Of a stretch of 64,000 nucleotides of DNA, positions 1 to 9,257 are shown piece by piece. The notes below the pieces were generated by a model that did no database searches, was not told the DNA's origin, and saw only the letters and a program-made list of their open reading frames with translations. Within the stretch, counting starts at the first letter, position 1, and every line of letters starts with the position of its first letter. Made by a program: the position numbers and the translations under genes. The stretch spans positions 124,001 through 188,000 of the forward strand of contig NZ_JAAGLT010000001.1 of NCBI RefSeq assembly GCF_010548275.1. Reading direction: 5' to 3'. Source of the DNA: Streptomyces sp. SID12488. Lineage in GTDB: Bacteria > Actinomycetota > Actinomycetes > Streptomycetales > Streptomycetaceae.

Positions 1-822
1 GAACTGGAAGCGGTACTCGATGTCGGCGGTGCGCTTGGAGTAGTGCGAGAGCTTCTCGGCCGGGTGGTCGAACCAGCGCATGTTCTCCTCGCGGAGACCG
101 AGGCCGGTGTACCAGTTCCAGCGCTCCGCCATCCAGTACTCCTGCCACTTCTCGTCCTCGCCCGGCTTGACGAAGAACTCCATCTCCATCTGCTCGAACT
201 CGCGGGTGCGGAAGATGAAGTTGCCGGGCGTGATCTCGTTGCGGAACGACTTGCCCATCTGGGCGATGCCGAACGGCGGCTTGCGGCGCGAAGTGGTCTG
301 CACCTGGGAGAAGTTGGTGAAGATGCCCTGGGCGGTCTCGGGGCGCAGGTAGGCGACCGAGCCGGAGTCCTGGGTCGGGCCGAGGTGCGTCGACAGCAGA
401 CCCGAGAACTGCTTGGGCTCGGTGAACTGGCCCTTGTTGCCGCAGTTGGGGCAGTTGATGTCCGCGAGGCCGTTCTCCGGGAGGCGGTGATGCTTCGCCT
501 CGTAGGCCTCCTCCAGGTGGTCGGCGCGGTAGCGCTTGTGACAGGAGGTGCACTCGGTGAGCGGGTCGGAGAAGGTGGCGACGTGACCGGACGCCACCCA
601 GACCTCGGAGGCCAGGATGACGGACGAGTCGATACCGACGACGTCCTCGCGCGACGTCACCATGTAGCGCCACCACTGACGCTTGAGGTTCTCCTTGAGC
701 TCGACACCCAGCGGTCCGTAGTCCCAGGCGGCCTTCTGGCCGCCGTAGATCTCGCTGCAGGGGAATACGAAGCCTCGGCGCTTGCTCAGGCTGACGATGG
801 TGTCGATCTTGTCGGCGGCCAC
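1..822 (-). CDS. glyS: Glycyl-tRNA synthetase, N-terminal part (runs off the left edge)
   Basis: Class II aminoacyl-tRNA synthetase that charges tRNA-Gly. The visible 274 codons begin [20 protein letters not shown] and include the single-chain glycyl-tRNA synthetase features: FPCSEIYGG near the start, a zinc-type Cys pair (CTSCHKRY) with a later CPNCG, and the class II motif 2 region [21 protein letters not shown]. The start is the GTG at 820-822; an upstream ATG at 834-836 is out of frame. The C-terminal anticodon-binding domain lies outside the window. It diverges from znuA, a neighbourhood I recall from Streptomyces chromosomes. Function is secure; only the missing end limits the call. Confidence 0.95.
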   Translation of the reverse strand, partial: MAADKIDTIVSLSKRRGFVFPCSEIYGGQKAAWDYGPLGVELKENLKRQWWRYMVTSREDVVGIDSSVILASEVWVASGHVATFSDPLTECTSCHKRYRADHLEEAYEAKHHRLPENGLADINCPNCGNKGQFTEPKQFSGLLSTHLGPTQDSGSVAYLRPETAQGIFTNFSQVQTTSRRKPPFGIAQMGKSFRNEITPGNFIFRTREFEQMEMEFFVKPGEDEKWQEYWMAERWNWYTGLGLREENMRWFDHPAEKLSHYSKRTADIEYRFQF

Positions 823-1041
823 GGTGCTCTCTTCATTACGACGATTTACGACGACGGGCGATGAAGCGGACGCGCTCCGGACGGGCGGAAGCGGGCGCGC
901 TTCAGAGCGAATGCTTCAGGTTACCGGCGGGGCCCGCCCCCCAATCAAATCGGTTCCGGCCACGGGCCTTGCGAGGGCCTCGTCCGCACCCCGTTTCGCG
1001 CCCCGTTTCGCGCTCCGATCCGCGCCCCAAAAGCCCCCTTG

Positions 1042-1071
1042 TTGACAATCGTTTCCAGAATCATTGAAAAT
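1042..1071 (+). promoter_or_regulatory. Predicted znuA promoter giving a leaderless transcript
   Basis: A TTGACA (-35) at 1042-1047 is followed 18 bp later by GAAAAT (-10) at 1066-1071. A start of transcription about 7-8 bp downstream would fall on the A of the ATG at 1079, so the mRNA would have no leader; no ribosome site is visible before that ATG. Leaderless mRNAs are common in actinomycetes. Inference from sequence only. Confidence 0.5.
1043..1057 (+). promoter_or_regulatory. Zur-box-like operator 1
   Basis: TGACAATCGTTTCCA is an imperfect 7-1-7 inverted repeat agreeing at 11 of 15 positions with the actinomycete Zur consensus as I recall it (TGAAAATGATTTTCA). It overlaps the predicted -35 of znuA, so zinc-loaded Zur, encoded three genes downstream, should block RNA polymerase. 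Confidence 0.65.
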
Positions 1072-1079
1072 GACTGTCA
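1065..1079 (+). promoter_or_regulatory. Zur-box-like operator 2
   Basis: TGAAAATGACTGTCA agrees at 13 of 15 positions with the recalled Zur consensus. It covers the predicted -10 and reaches the first base of the preferred znuA start codon. Its centre is 22 bp from the first box, so two Zur dimers could bind on the same face of the helix. Confidence 0.7.
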
Positions 1080-2056
1080 TGAACGTACGACGACTCATAT
1101 CGGGCACCGCGATCGCGGCGGCCACCGCGCTCGGCCTCGGCGCCCTGTCCGCCTGTTCCTCGGATTCGAGCGCCGCCGACCGGAACATCACCGGGCAGCT
1201 CGACGTCGTGGCGTCGTTCTATCCGATGCAGTACCTCGCCGAGCAGATAGGCGGCAGGCATGTCTCCATCAGCACGCTGACCGAGCCCGGCCAGGAGCCG
1301 CACGACCTGGAGATCAGCGCCAAGCAGACCGTCGACCTGCAGAAGGCCGACGCGGTCCTGTACCTCAAGGGCCTCCAGCCCGCCGTCGACGAGGCGGTGT
1401 CGCAGTCCGAGGCGAAGACGAAGATCGACGCGGCGACCCTCACCACCCTTGAGAAGCACGGCAGCACCACGCACAGCCACGAGGGTGAGGAAGCCCACTC
1501 CGAGGAGTCCGGGGCGTCCGACGAGGATGCCTCCGCCCTCGATCCGCACGTCTGGCTCGACCCGGTGAAGTACGCCGAGATCGCCGACGGTGTGTCCGCC
1601 GCCTTCCAGAAGGCCGACCCGACCAACGCGGCGGAATACAGGAAGAACACCGAGGCGTTGACCGCGAAGCTGACCTCGCTCAACACCGCGTTCGAGGACG
1701 GCCTGAAGAACACCAGGACCAAGGTGTTCTTCACCAACCACGCGGCCTTCGGCTACCTCGCCGAGCGCTACGGCCTGACCCAGGAAGCCATCGCCGGTGT
1801 GGACCCGGAGAGCGAGCCGAGTGCCGCGCGGATGAAGGAGCTCCAGCAGGAGGCGAAGACGGACGGAGTGACCACCGTCTTCTACGAGACACTGGTCTCC
1901 GACAAGACCGCGAAGACCCTCGCCGAGGACGCGAACCTCACGACGGACGTCCTGGATCCGCTCGAGGGCATCACCGAGAAGTCCCGGGGCGACGACTACA
2001 TCGCGGTCATGGAGTCCAACCTCAAGGCGCTGCGGACGGCTCTGGGCGCCAAATGA
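1079..2056 (+). CDS. znuA: Zinc ABC transporter substrate-binding lipoprotein
   Basis: Cell-surface zinc receptor of the cluster A-I family (325 aa). A signal peptide ends in the lipobox LSAC (about residues 22-26), so the protein is lipid-anchored. The fold is seen in the N-terminal VVASFYPMQYLAEQIGG, in EPHDLE with a metal-ligand His, and in DPHVWLDP with another. A His/acidic loop (HSHEGEEAHSEE, about 130-145) typical of zinc receptors lies between. TTG 1064 and ATG 1070 are in frame upstream, but I prefer ATG 1079 because the predicted transcript starts there. First gene of znuACB; expression should rise when zinc is scarce. Confidence 0.93.
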   Translation: MNVRRLISGTAIAAATALGLGALSACSSDSSAADRNITGQLDVVASFYPMQYLAEQIGGRHVSISTLTEPGQEPHDLEISAKQTVDLQKADAVLYLKGLQPAVDEAVSQSEAKTKIDAATLTTLEKHGSTTHSHEGEEAHSEESGASDEDASALDPHVWLDPVKYAEIADGVSAAFQKADPTNAAEYRKNTEALTAKLTSLNTAFEDGLKNTRTKVFFTNHAAFGYLAERYGLTQEAIAGVDPESEPSAARMKELQQEAKTDGVTTVFYETLVSDKTAKTLAEDANLTTDVLDPLEGITEKSRGDDYIAVMESNLKALRTALGAK

Positions 2057-2112
2057 GCGATGAATGAGCCGTAAATGAGCGGTAGTTGATGATCGTTACG
2101 GAGGATGCAGGC

Positions 2113-2880
2113 ATGGGCGAGCCCGTCATTTCGCTGCGCGGTGTACGCGCCGAACTGGGCACTCGCCCGGTCCTGCGGGGGATCGACCTCACCGTGGGCC
2201 GCGGTGAGGTCGTCGCGCTGCTCGGCGCCAACGGCTCGGGCAAGTCGACCGCGATCCGCACGGTCATCGGCCAGGTACCGGTCAGCGCGGGCGAGATCGA
2301 GCTGTTCGGCGTCCCCCGCCGCCGGTTCAACGACTGGCGGCGCGTGGGCTACGTACCGCAGCGGACGACCGCGGCCGGTGGCGTACCCGCGACGATCACG
2401 GAGATCGTCGCGTCGGGCCGGCTCTCGCGTGCCCGCTTCGGCGTGCTGCGCAAGGCCGACCACGAGGCCGTTCAGCGGGCCATCGACCTTGTCGGGCTGG
2501 CGGACCGAGCCAAGGACTCGGTGAACGCGCTGTCCGGCGGCCAGCACCAGCGCGTACTGATCGCCCGGGCCCTCGCCTCCGAACCCGAGCTGCTGATCAT
2601 GGACGAGCCGATGGCGGGCGTCGACCTGGCGAGTCAGGAGGTGCTGGCTCGGACGCTGCGGGAGCAGGTCGCGGCCGGTACGACGGTGCTGCTCGTGCTC
2701 CACGAACTCGGGCCGCTGGAACCGCTGATCGACCGGGCGGTGGTGCTCCGCGACGGTTGTGTGACGCACGACGGGCCGCCCCCCAAGGCGGTCGGACAGC
2801 ATGCCCTGCCCGGCCACGACCACGTACACCCGCACGCGGCTCACGACGCCGAACCGATCCGGACGGGACTGCTGAGCTGA
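2113..2880 (+). CDS. znuC: Zinc ABC transporter ATP-binding protein
   Basis: Cytoplasmic ATPase that powers zinc import (255 aa). Walker A is GANGSGKST, the ABC signature LSGGQHQR, and Walker B LLIMDEP. The C-terminus is His-rich (HALPGHDHVHPHAAHDAEP), as in several ZnuC proteins, perhaps buffering metal. ATG 2113 was chosen over in-frame ATG 2086 because GGAGG stands about 8 bp before it. Its TGA overlaps the ATG of znuB by one base (TGATG), indicating translational coupling. It lies 56 bp after znuA. Confidence 0.92.
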   Translation: MGEPVISLRGVRAELGTRPVLRGIDLTVGRGEVVALLGANGSGKSTAIRTVIGQVPVSAGEIELFGVPRRRFNDWRRVGYVPQRTTAAGGVPATITEIVASGRLSRARFGVLRKADHEAVQRAIDLVGLADRAKDSVNALSGGQHQRVLIARALASEPELLIMDEPMAGVDLASQEVLARTLREQVAAGTTVLLVLHELGPLEPLIDRAVVLRDGCVTHDGPPPKAVGQHALPGHDHVHPHAAHDAEPIRTGLLS

Positions 2881-3782
2881 TGGAATTCCTCGACTACGCC
2901 TTCATGCAGCGGGCCCTGCTCGCCGCGGTACTCGTCGGCATCACGGCCCCGGCGATCGGCATCTACCTGGTCCAGCGGCGCCAGGCGCTGATGGGCGACG
3001 GTATCGGCCATGTCGCGATGACGGGCGTCGGCCTCGGCTTCCTGCTGAACACCTCACCGGTGTGGATGGCGACGGGCGTCTCCGTCGTCGGCGCGGTGCT
3101 GATGGAGCTCATCCGCTGGTACGGCAGGACGCGCGGCGACATCGCCCTCGCGATGCTGTTCTACGGCGGTATGGCCGGCGGCGTGATGTTCATCAACCTC
3201 GCGCCGACGGGCTCGAACGCCAACCTGACCTCGTACCTGTTCGGGTCGCTGTCGACGGTCAGCGAATCCGACGTGACCGCGATCTGTGTGCTCGCGGCCT
3301 TCGTGGTCCTGGTCACCATCGGTCTGCGCCGGCAGCTCTTCGCGGTCAGCCAGGACGAGGAGTTCGCCCGGGTGACGGGCCTGCCGGTCCGGGCCCTCAA
3401 CCTCCTCACGGCGATCACAGCGGCGATCACGGTGACTGTCGCGATGCGGGTGGTGGGATTGCTGCTGGTCAGCGCCCTGATGGTGGTCCCGGTGGCCGCC
3501 GCCCAGCAGCTCAGCCGGAGCTTCGCGGCCACGTTCGCCATCGCGGTGGCGATCGGCGTGTCCGTGACGATCGGCGGCACGGTGACCTCGTACTACCAGG
3601 ATGTCCCGCCCGGTGCGACGATCGTACTGCTGACCATCGGCGCGTTCGTCGTGCTGACCGCGCTGGCGACACCGGTGGCCCGCCGCCGGGCCCGTGCGGC
3701 GGCTGCCACGCGGACGGCCGGGGATCCGGCGGAGTGTGTGATTCCGGCCAGCCGGGAAGCCGCCGGCAAGGCGGGCGTCTGA
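2880..3782 (+). CDS. znuB: Zinc ABC transporter permease
   Basis: Integral membrane channel of the ABC-3 family (300 aa, about eight hydrophobic segments). Family features include the N-terminal YLVQRRQALMGDGIGHVAM stretch and GLRRQLFAVSQDEEFARVTG after the middle of the chain. Start ATG overlaps the znuC stop. With ZnuA and ZnuC it forms the high-affinity zinc importer. The C-terminal 30 residues are a charged, Arg/Ala-rich cytoplasmic tail. Confidence 0.92.
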   Translation: MEFLDYAFMQRALLAAVLVGITAPAIGIYLVQRRQALMGDGIGHVAMTGVGLGFLLNTSPVWMATGVSVVGAVLMELIRWYGRTRGDIALAMLFYGGMAGGVMFINLAPTGSNANLTSYLFGSLSTVSESDVTAICVLAAFVVLVTIGLRRQLFAVSQDEEFARVTGLPVRALNLLTAITAAITVTVAMRVVGLLLVSALMVVPVAAAQQLSRSFAATFAIAVAIGVSVTIGGTVTSYYQDVPPGATIVLLTIGAFVVLTALATPVARRRARAAAATRTAGDPAECVIPASREAAGKAGV

Positions 3783-3841
3783 CCGCGCACAGTCCGGGCT
3801 GGCACAATGGCCCGGCAAGCGCAGACGTGAGGAGAACAACG

Positions 3842-4258
3842 GTGACGACGGCCGGCCCGCCCGTTAAGGGACGATCCACCCGCCAGCGTGCCGCTGTGGC
3901 GGCGGCGCTGGACGAGGTCGACGAGTTTCGCAGTGCCCAGGACCTCCACGACATGCTCAAGCACAAGGGCGACTCGGTGGGGCTGACGACCGTCTACCGC
4001 ACGCTGCAGTCCCTGGCGGACGCGGGTGAGGTGGATGTCCTGCGGACGTCCGACGGGGAGTCGGTCTACCGGCGCTGCTCGACCGGCGACCATCACCATC
4101 ACCTTGTCTGCCGGGTGTGCGGCAAGGCGGTGGAGGTCGAGGGGCCGGCCGTGGAGACGTGGGCGGAGGCGATCGCTGTGGAGCACGGGTTCGTGAACGT
4201 GGCTCATACGGTGGAGATCTTCGGTACCTGTGCGGAGTGCTCTGCGGTTGGGCGGTAA
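3842..4258 (+). CDS. zur: Zinc uptake regulator, Fur family
   Basis: Repressor of 138 aa with the Fur-family layout. An N-terminal winged helix (RSTRQRAAVAAALDE ... TTVYRTLQSLADAGEVD) is followed by a metal-binding half with the HHHH cluster and two CxxC pairs (CRVC, CAEC) that hold structural zinc. GTG 3842 follows a GAGGAG ribosome site. It lies 59 bp after znuB and is probably partly co-transcribed, so the operon encodes its own repressor. The pairing with znuACB and the Zur-like boxes upstream of znuA make Zur far more likely than Fur or Nur. Confidence 0.92.
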   Translation: MTTAGPPVKGRSTRQRAAVAAALDEVDEFRSAQDLHDMLKHKGDSVGLTTVYRTLQSLADAGEVDVLRTSDGESVYRRCSTGDHHHHLVCRVCGKAVEVEGPAVETWAEAIAVEHGFVNVAHTVEIFGTCAECSAVGR

Positions 4259-4280
4259 GTGGTTCGGTTCCGTTCGGTGC

Positions 4281-4345
4281 GTTGTCGGGTGCGGGTGCGT
4301 TGTGGCTGGTCGCGCCGTTCCCCGCGCCCCTATGGGGGCGCGCCA
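4281..4345. repeat. Streptomyces interspersed repeat ending in a GC hairpin (probable zur terminator)
   Basis: The block contains GTGGCTGGTCGCGC ... TTCCCCGCGCCCC, which I recognise as a motif found many times between genes in Streptomyces genomes. Its end folds as GCGCCCC (4324-4330) against GGGGCGC (4335-4341). Placed just after zur, it can act as a terminator. Confidence 0.6.
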
Positions 4346-4370
4346 CCCTCACGTCCGATAGCTTCTCGCC

Positions 4371-5600
4371 GTGGGTGATGTCAGGGAGAAGGACGGTCAG
4401 CTGAGTGGTGCCTCGCTCGGGGTGCCGTTTCGGTGGTTGTGGGGGGCCTATGCCAGCAGTCTGGCCGGGACCTGGCTCGCGTTCGACTCGTTTCCGTTGA
4501 TCGCGGTTCTTGTGCTGCATGTGGGGCCCGCCCAGGTGTCGTTGCTGGCGGCGGCCGGGCTGGCTGTCGGGGCGGTGGTGGCGGTGCCGCTCGGGCCCTG
4601 GGTGGAGTTCCGGCGCAAGCGGCCGGTGATGGTCGCGATGGATCTCGTGCGGTGCGGGGCACTGCTCAGCATCCCCGCCGCCTACGCGCTCGGCGCGCTC
4701 TCCTTCGGGCAGCTCGTGGTGGTGGCGATCATCGTCGCCGCCGCCGACATCACCTTCACCGCCGCCAGTGGGGCGTATCTGAAAGGGCTGCTGCCGCCCT
4801 CCCAACTCCTCGTCGCCAACGGTCGGTTCGAGTCCACGATGTGGACGGCGAGTGTGCTCGGGCCGCCGCTGGGCGGGGCCGCCATCGCGCTGCTCGGGCC
4901 GGTGACCACCGTCGTCGCGAACGCGGTGAGCTTTCTGCTGTCGGCGGCCGGTATCCGGGCGATCGGCGGGCAGCCGGAGGCTCGTCCCGACGGGAAACGG
5001 CAGGTGCGGGTACGCGCCGGTGATCTGGTCGGCGGGTGGCGGTTCATCCTGGCCGATCCGGTACTGCGGCCCCTGTTCCTCAACACCGTGCTGGTCAGCG
5101 GGCTGATCATGGCGACGGCACCGCTCGTCGCCGTCCTCATGCTCGGCCGCTTCGGCTTCGCGCCCTGGCAGTACGCCCTCGCCTTCGCCGTGCCCTGCGT
5201 CGGCGGCCTCGTCGGTTCACGCCTGTCCCGGCCGCTCGTGGCGCGGTACGGCCAGCGCGGGATCATGCTCACCTTCGGGACGCTGCGGGTCTGCTGGCCG
5301 GTCGGGATGGTGTTCCTGCACGGCGGCACGACAGGGCTCGTCCTCGTGATGGTCGTCCAGTTCGGGCTGATCACCAGCATGGGCGTGTTCAACCCGGTGT
5401 ACGCGACCTACCGGCTCCAGCACACCCCGGCGGACCGGGTCGCCCGCACCCTCTCCGCCTGGTCGGTGTCCAGCAAGCTGACCGTCGCCGCGCTGACGGC
5501 ACTGTGGGGGCTGCTGGCGGCGCTCACCACGCCCCTGACCGCCGTCGGGGCCGCCGGTGTCCTGATCCTCGCGACTCCGCTGCTGCTGCCCCGTACCTAG
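4371..5600 (+). CDS. MFS transporter (probable drug/small-molecule exporter)
   Basis: Membrane protein of 409 aa with about 12 hydrophobic segments and the basic loop EFRRKRPVMVAMD between helices 2 and 3, the usual place of MFS motif A. Sequence order resembles the enterobactin-exporter/MFS_3 type (WLWGAYASSLAGTWLAFDS at the start, GGAAIALLGPVTTVVANA mid-chain). GTG 4371 is the earliest plausible start but has only a weak ribosome site. Substrate unknown. The codon at 4371 lies 112 bp after zur with a hairpin between, so it is probably its own unit. Confidence 0.8.
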   Translation: MGDVREKDGQLSGASLGVPFRWLWGAYASSLAGTWLAFDSFPLIAVLVLHVGPAQVSLLAAAGLAVGAVVAVPLGPWVEFRRKRPVMVAMDLVRCGALLSIPAAYALGALSFGQLVVVAIIVAAADITFTAASGAYLKGLLPPSQLLVANGRFESTMWTASVLGPPLGGAAIALLGPVTTVVANAVSFLLSAAGIRAIGGQPEARPDGKRQVRVRAGDLVGGWRFILADPVLRPLFLNTVLVSGLIMATAPLVAVLMLGRFGFAPWQYALAFAVPCVGGLVGSRLSRPLVARYGQRGIMLTFGTLRVCWPVGMVFLHGGTTGLVLVMVVQFGLITSMGVFNPVYATYRLQHTPADRVARTLSAWSVSSKLTVAALTALWGLLAALTTPLTAVGAAGVLILATPLLLPRT

Positions 5601-5822
5601 CCCCGCACCCAGCCCTCTGAACCTGGAGGCGCGTACAGGGATAACCCTCGACCTCTTATTTTTTGCTGACATGCACTCCTCAATGCTGCCACTCTTCCGG
5701 CAGTCACCCCCCACGTCTCAAGCACATCACGCACTGCTCAGCTCATCCCGGGCCGCACACCCCCGTTCGCCCGGTTCTGTTTCCGGCCGCAGAAGGCGCG
5801 GCCGTCGCAGGAGGAGTCTCGA

Positions 5823-8249
5823 GTGAGACGAAAGTCCAGCAACACCCCCCACAGATCCGGCCGCACCAGCAAGGCCACCGCGGCCGGCGCCCGGCTCGCC
5901 CTCGCCACTCTCCTGGCCGTCGGCGTACAGACGGTCCCCGCCGCCGCCAAGCCCGCGCCCCCGGCCCCCAGTCCGCTGCGCGCCGGCGCCCTCCAGGCGA
6001 AGCTCACCCCCGCCCAGCGCACGGCGCTGATCAAGACCGCGGCGCAGCGAACGACGCAGACCGCCGGCACCCTGGGTCTCGGCGCCAAGGAGAAGCTGGT
6101 CGTCAAGGACGTCAGCAAGGACGCCGACGGCACCGTCCACACCCGCTACGAGCGCACCTACGCCGGTCTGCCGGTCCTCGGCGGCGACCTCGTCGTGCAC
6201 ACCCCGCCCGCCTCCAAGGCCTCGGGCACGGTGAGCAGCACGTTCAACTCGCGGCGGGCGATCTCGGTCGCGTCCACGACCCCCACGTACGCCAAGTCGG
6301 CCGCCGAGACGAAGGCGCTCGGCGCGGCCAAGGCGCTGGACGCGGAGAAGGCCACCACCGACAGCGCCCGCAAGGTGATCTGGGCGGGCAACGGTACGCC
6401 GAAGCTGGCCTGGGAGACGGTGATCGGCGGTCTCCAGGACGACGGTACGCCGAGCCAGCTGCACGTCATCACGGACGCTCAGACCGGCGCGAAGCTGTAC
6501 CAGTTCCAGGCGATCAAGACCGGCACCGGCAACAGCCAGTACAGCGGCACGGTCACCATCGGGACCACGCTGTCCGGTTCGACGTACCAGCTGAACGACA
6601 CGACACGCGGCACCCACAAGACGTACAGCCTCAACAACGGCACGTCGGGCACCGGCACCCTGATGACGGACGCCGACGACACCTGGGGCACCGGGGCCGG
6701 GTCCAACACCCAGACCGCCGGCGTCGACGCCCACTACGGCGCCCAGACGACGTGGGACTTCTACAAGAACACGTTCGGGCGCAGCGGCATCAAGAACGAC
6801 GGTGTGGCCGCCTACTCGCGCGTGCACTACAGCACGGCGTACGTGAACGCGTTCTGGGACGACGACTGCTTCTGCATGACGTACGGCGACGGCACGAGCA
6901 GCACGCACGCGCTCACCTCGCTGGACGTGGCCGGGCACGAGATGACACACGGTGTCACGTCCAACACCGCGGGCCTCAACTACACCGGTGAATCAGGCGG
7001 GTTGAACGAGGCGACCTCCGACATCTTCGGTACCGGTGTCGAGTTCTACGCGAACAACTCCACCGACGTCGGTGACTACCTCATCGGCGAGAAGATCGAC
7101 ATCAACGGCGACGGCACGCCGCTGCGTTACATGGACAAGCCGAGCAAGGACGGCGGCTCGGCGGACAGTTGGTACTCGGGCGTCGGCAACCTCGACGTGC
7201 ACTACTCCTCGGGTCCGGCGAACCACATGTTCTACCTGCTGTCCGAGGGCAGCGGCTCCAAGACCATCAACGGCGTCACCTACAACAGTTCGACCTCCGA
7301 CGGTGTCGCCGTCGCGGGCATCGGCCGGGCCGCCGCGCTGCAGATCTGGTACAAGGCGCTGACGACGTACATGACGTCCAGCACCACGTACGCCCAGGCC
7401 CGCACCGCAGCGCTGAACGCCGCCTCGTCGCTCTACGGCGCCAGCTCCACCCAGTACGCCGGGGTCGGCAACGCCTTCGCCGGTATCAACGTCGGCGCCC
7501 ACATCTCCGTGCCGACCACGGGTGTCTCGGTCACCAACCCGGGCAGCCAGTCGTCCACGGTCGGTACCGCGGTCAGCCTGGCGATCACGGCCAGCAGCAC
7601 CAACAGCGGCACGCTGACCTACTCGGCGACCGGTCTGCCGACCGGCCTGTCGATCAGCAGCTCGACGGGCGCCATCTCCGGCACGCCGACCACCGCGGGC
7701 ACCTACAGCAGCGTGGTCACGGTGACCGACAGCACGGGCGCCACCGGTACGGCGTCCTTCACCTGGACGGTCAGCGCGACCGGCGGCGGCTCCTGCACCT
7801 CGGCACAACTGCTGGGCAACCCGGGCTTCGAGTCCGGCAACACCACCTGGACGGCGTCCAGCGGTGTCATCACCACCTCCAGCAGCCAGGCGGCCCGCAC
7901 CGGCTCCTACAAGGCCTGGCTGGACGGCTACGGCGCGACCCACACCGACACGCTCTCCCAGTCGGTGACGATCCCGAGCGGTTGCACGGGCACCAAGCTC
8001 ACCTTCTACGTCCACATCGACACGGCCGAGACCACCACCAGCTCGCAGTACGACAAGCTGACGGTCACCGCTGGTTCGACCACCCTCGCGACCTACTCCA
8101 ACCTGAACGCGGCCAGCGGCTACGTCCTGAAGACGATCAGCCTCTCGGCCTACGCGGGCACTACGGTCGCGCTCAAGTTCACGGGCGTCGAGGACTCGTC
8201 GCTCCAGACGAGCTTCGTGATCGACGACACGGCGGTCACGACCAGCTGA
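5823..8249 (+). CDS. Secreted M4 (thermolysin-family) zinc metalloprotease with C-terminal Ig-like and beta-sandwich domains
   Basis: Pre-pro-enzyme of 808 aa. Signal peptide about 1-40 (cut near PAAAKP); FTP/PepSY propeptide about 65-230 (KEKLVVKDVSKDADGTVH, YAGLPVLGGDLVVH); M4 catalytic domain about 240-560 with HEMTH (about 372-376) and the third zinc ligand in GLNEATSD about 20 residues later. A putative Ig domain (GLPTGLSISSSTGAISGTP) follows at about 600-655 and a galactose-binding-like domain at the end. GTG 5823 follows AGGAGGA. A strong terminator lies just downstream. Likely an extracellular degradative protease; close relative of the gene at 11832-14105. Confidence 0.9.
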   Translation: MRRKSSNTPHRSGRTSKATAAGARLALATLLAVGVQTVPAAAKPAPPAPSPLRAGALQAKLTPAQRTALIKTAAQRTTQTAGTLGLGAKEKLVVKDVSKDADGTVHTRYERTYAGLPVLGGDLVVHTPPASKASGTVSSTFNSRRAISVASTTPTYAKSAAETKALGAAKALDAEKATTDSARKVIWAGNGTPKLAWETVIGGLQDDGTPSQLHVITDAQTGAKLYQFQAIKTGTGNSQYSGTVTIGTTLSGSTYQLNDTTRGTHKTYSLNNGTSGTGTLMTDADDTWGTGAGSNTQTAGVDAHYGAQTTWDFYKNTFGRSGIKNDGVAAYSRVHYSTAYVNAFWDDDCFCMTYGDGTSSTHALTSLDVAGHEMTHGVTSNTAGLNYTGESGGLNEATSDIFGTGVEFYANNSTDVGDYLIGEKIDINGDGTPLRYMDKPSKDGGSADSWYSGVGNLDVHYSSGPANHMFYLLSEGSGSKTINGVTYNSSTSDGVAVAGIGRAAALQIWYKALTTYMTSSTTYAQARTAALNAASSLYGASSTQYAGVGNAFAGINVGAHISVPTTGVSVTNPGSQSSTVGTAVSLAITASSTNSGTLTYSATGLPTGLSISSSTGAISGTPTTAGTYSSVVTVTDSTGATGTASFTWTVSATGGGSCTSAQLLGNPGFESGNTTWTASSGVITTSSSQAARTGSYKAWLDGYGATHTDTLSQSVTIPSGCTGTKLTFYVHIDTAETTTSSQYDKLTVTAGSTTLATYSNLNAASGYVLKTISLSAYAGTTVALKFTGVEDSSLQTSFVIDDTAVTTS

Positions 8250-8289
8250 CCTGACCAACGCCCACCGACCACCCCCCCACGGGTACGAC

Positions 8290-8327
8290 AGCGGCCCCCG
8301 GCGCCTGGAAAGGCGCCGGGGGCCGCT
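8290..8327. terminator. Strong bidirectional terminator between the M4 protease and uppS
   Basis: A perfect 17-bp stem: 8290-8306 pairs with 8311-8327, closed by a GGAA tetraloop. It sits between the convergent protease and uppS genes and can serve both strands. Confidence 0.85.
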
Positions 8328-8346
8328 GCATTGCCCTGAGAATCCC

Positions 8347-9195
8347 TCAGAACTCCGGGTTGCCCTTCATGTCCCGCTGCATTTCCAGCAGTTGCTCATT
8401 CGGGACCGCGCCGCCGAACCGCCGGTCACGGGAGGCGAATTCGACGCAGGCGCGCCACAGGTCGCGGCGGTCGAAGTCGGGCCAGAGCACGTCCTGGAAC
8501 ACCATTTCGGCGTAACTCGACTGCCAGATCAAGTAGTTGGAGGTGCGCTGTTCCCCACTGGGACGAAGGAAAAGGTCGACGTCCGGCATGTCCGGGTAGT
8601 AGAGGTACTTCTGGATGGTCTTCTCGGAGACCTTGTCTGGGTCGAGCTTTCCGGCGGCGACATCACGAGCCATCGCCTTGGCCGCGTCGGCGAGTTCGGC
8701 CCGACCGCCGTAATTGACGCAGAAGTAGAGCGTCATGGCGTCGTTGGTCTTGGTCTGCTCCTGGGCGATCTGGAGTTCCTGAACGACGGACTTCCACATC
8801 TTGGGCATACGCCCGACCCACCGGATCCGGATACCGAGTTCGTTCATCTCGTCGCGCCGGCGCCGGATGACGTCACGGTTGAAGTTCATGAGGAAGCGGA
8901 CCTCTTCCGGGGACCGCTTCCAGTTCTCGGTGGAGAAGGCGTAGAGGGAGAGATTCTTGACGCCGAGTTCCAGGCATCCCTTGAGAACATCGAGGACGAC
9001 GCCTTCGCCGACCTTGTGCCCCTCCGTGCGCGGCAGCCCGCGCTCCTTGGCCCACCGCCCGTTGCCGTCCATGACGCACGCCACATGGTTCGGTACGAGC
9101 TCGCCGGGGAGCTTCGGCGCGGTGGCGCCGGAGGGGTGCGGTTCCGGCGTCTTGTACTCGCGGCGCCGGCTCCCCAGGATTCCGCGTACGGCCAT
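8347..9195 (-). CDS. uppS: Isoprenyl transferase (polyprenyl diphosphate synthase)
   Basis: Cytosolic/peripheral cis-prenyltransferase (282 aa) that adds isopentenyl diphosphate units to make the polyprenyl carrier for peptidoglycan and glycans. Family motifs: [12 protein letters not shown] (catalytic Asp), [20 protein letters not shown], and near the C-terminus [18 protein letters not shown] and [14 protein letters not shown]. Length fits the actinobacterial type with an N-terminal extension. It lies downstream of recO on the same strand with 62 bp between, an arrangement common in Streptomyces. Confidence 0.93.
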   Translation of the reverse strand: MAVRGILGSRRREYKTPEPHPSGATAPKLPGELVPNHVACVMDGNGRWAKERGLPRTEGHKVGEGVVLDVLKGCLELGVKNLSLYAFSTENWKRSPEEVRFLMNFNRDVIRRRRDEMNELGIRIRWVGRMPKMWKSVVQELQIAQEQTKTNDAMTLYFCVNYGGRAELADAAKAMARDVAAGKLDPDKVSEKTIQKYLYYPDMPDVDLFLRPSGEQRTSNYLIWQSSYAEMVFQDVLWPDFDRRDLWRACVEFASRDRRFGGAVPNEQLLEMQRDMKGNPEF

Positions 9196-9257
9196 GCGCT
9201 TCTCGTCTCCTTGTTACGTACTTTTACTGCTTCGGCTTGCTTCTGCTGCTTCTACTG

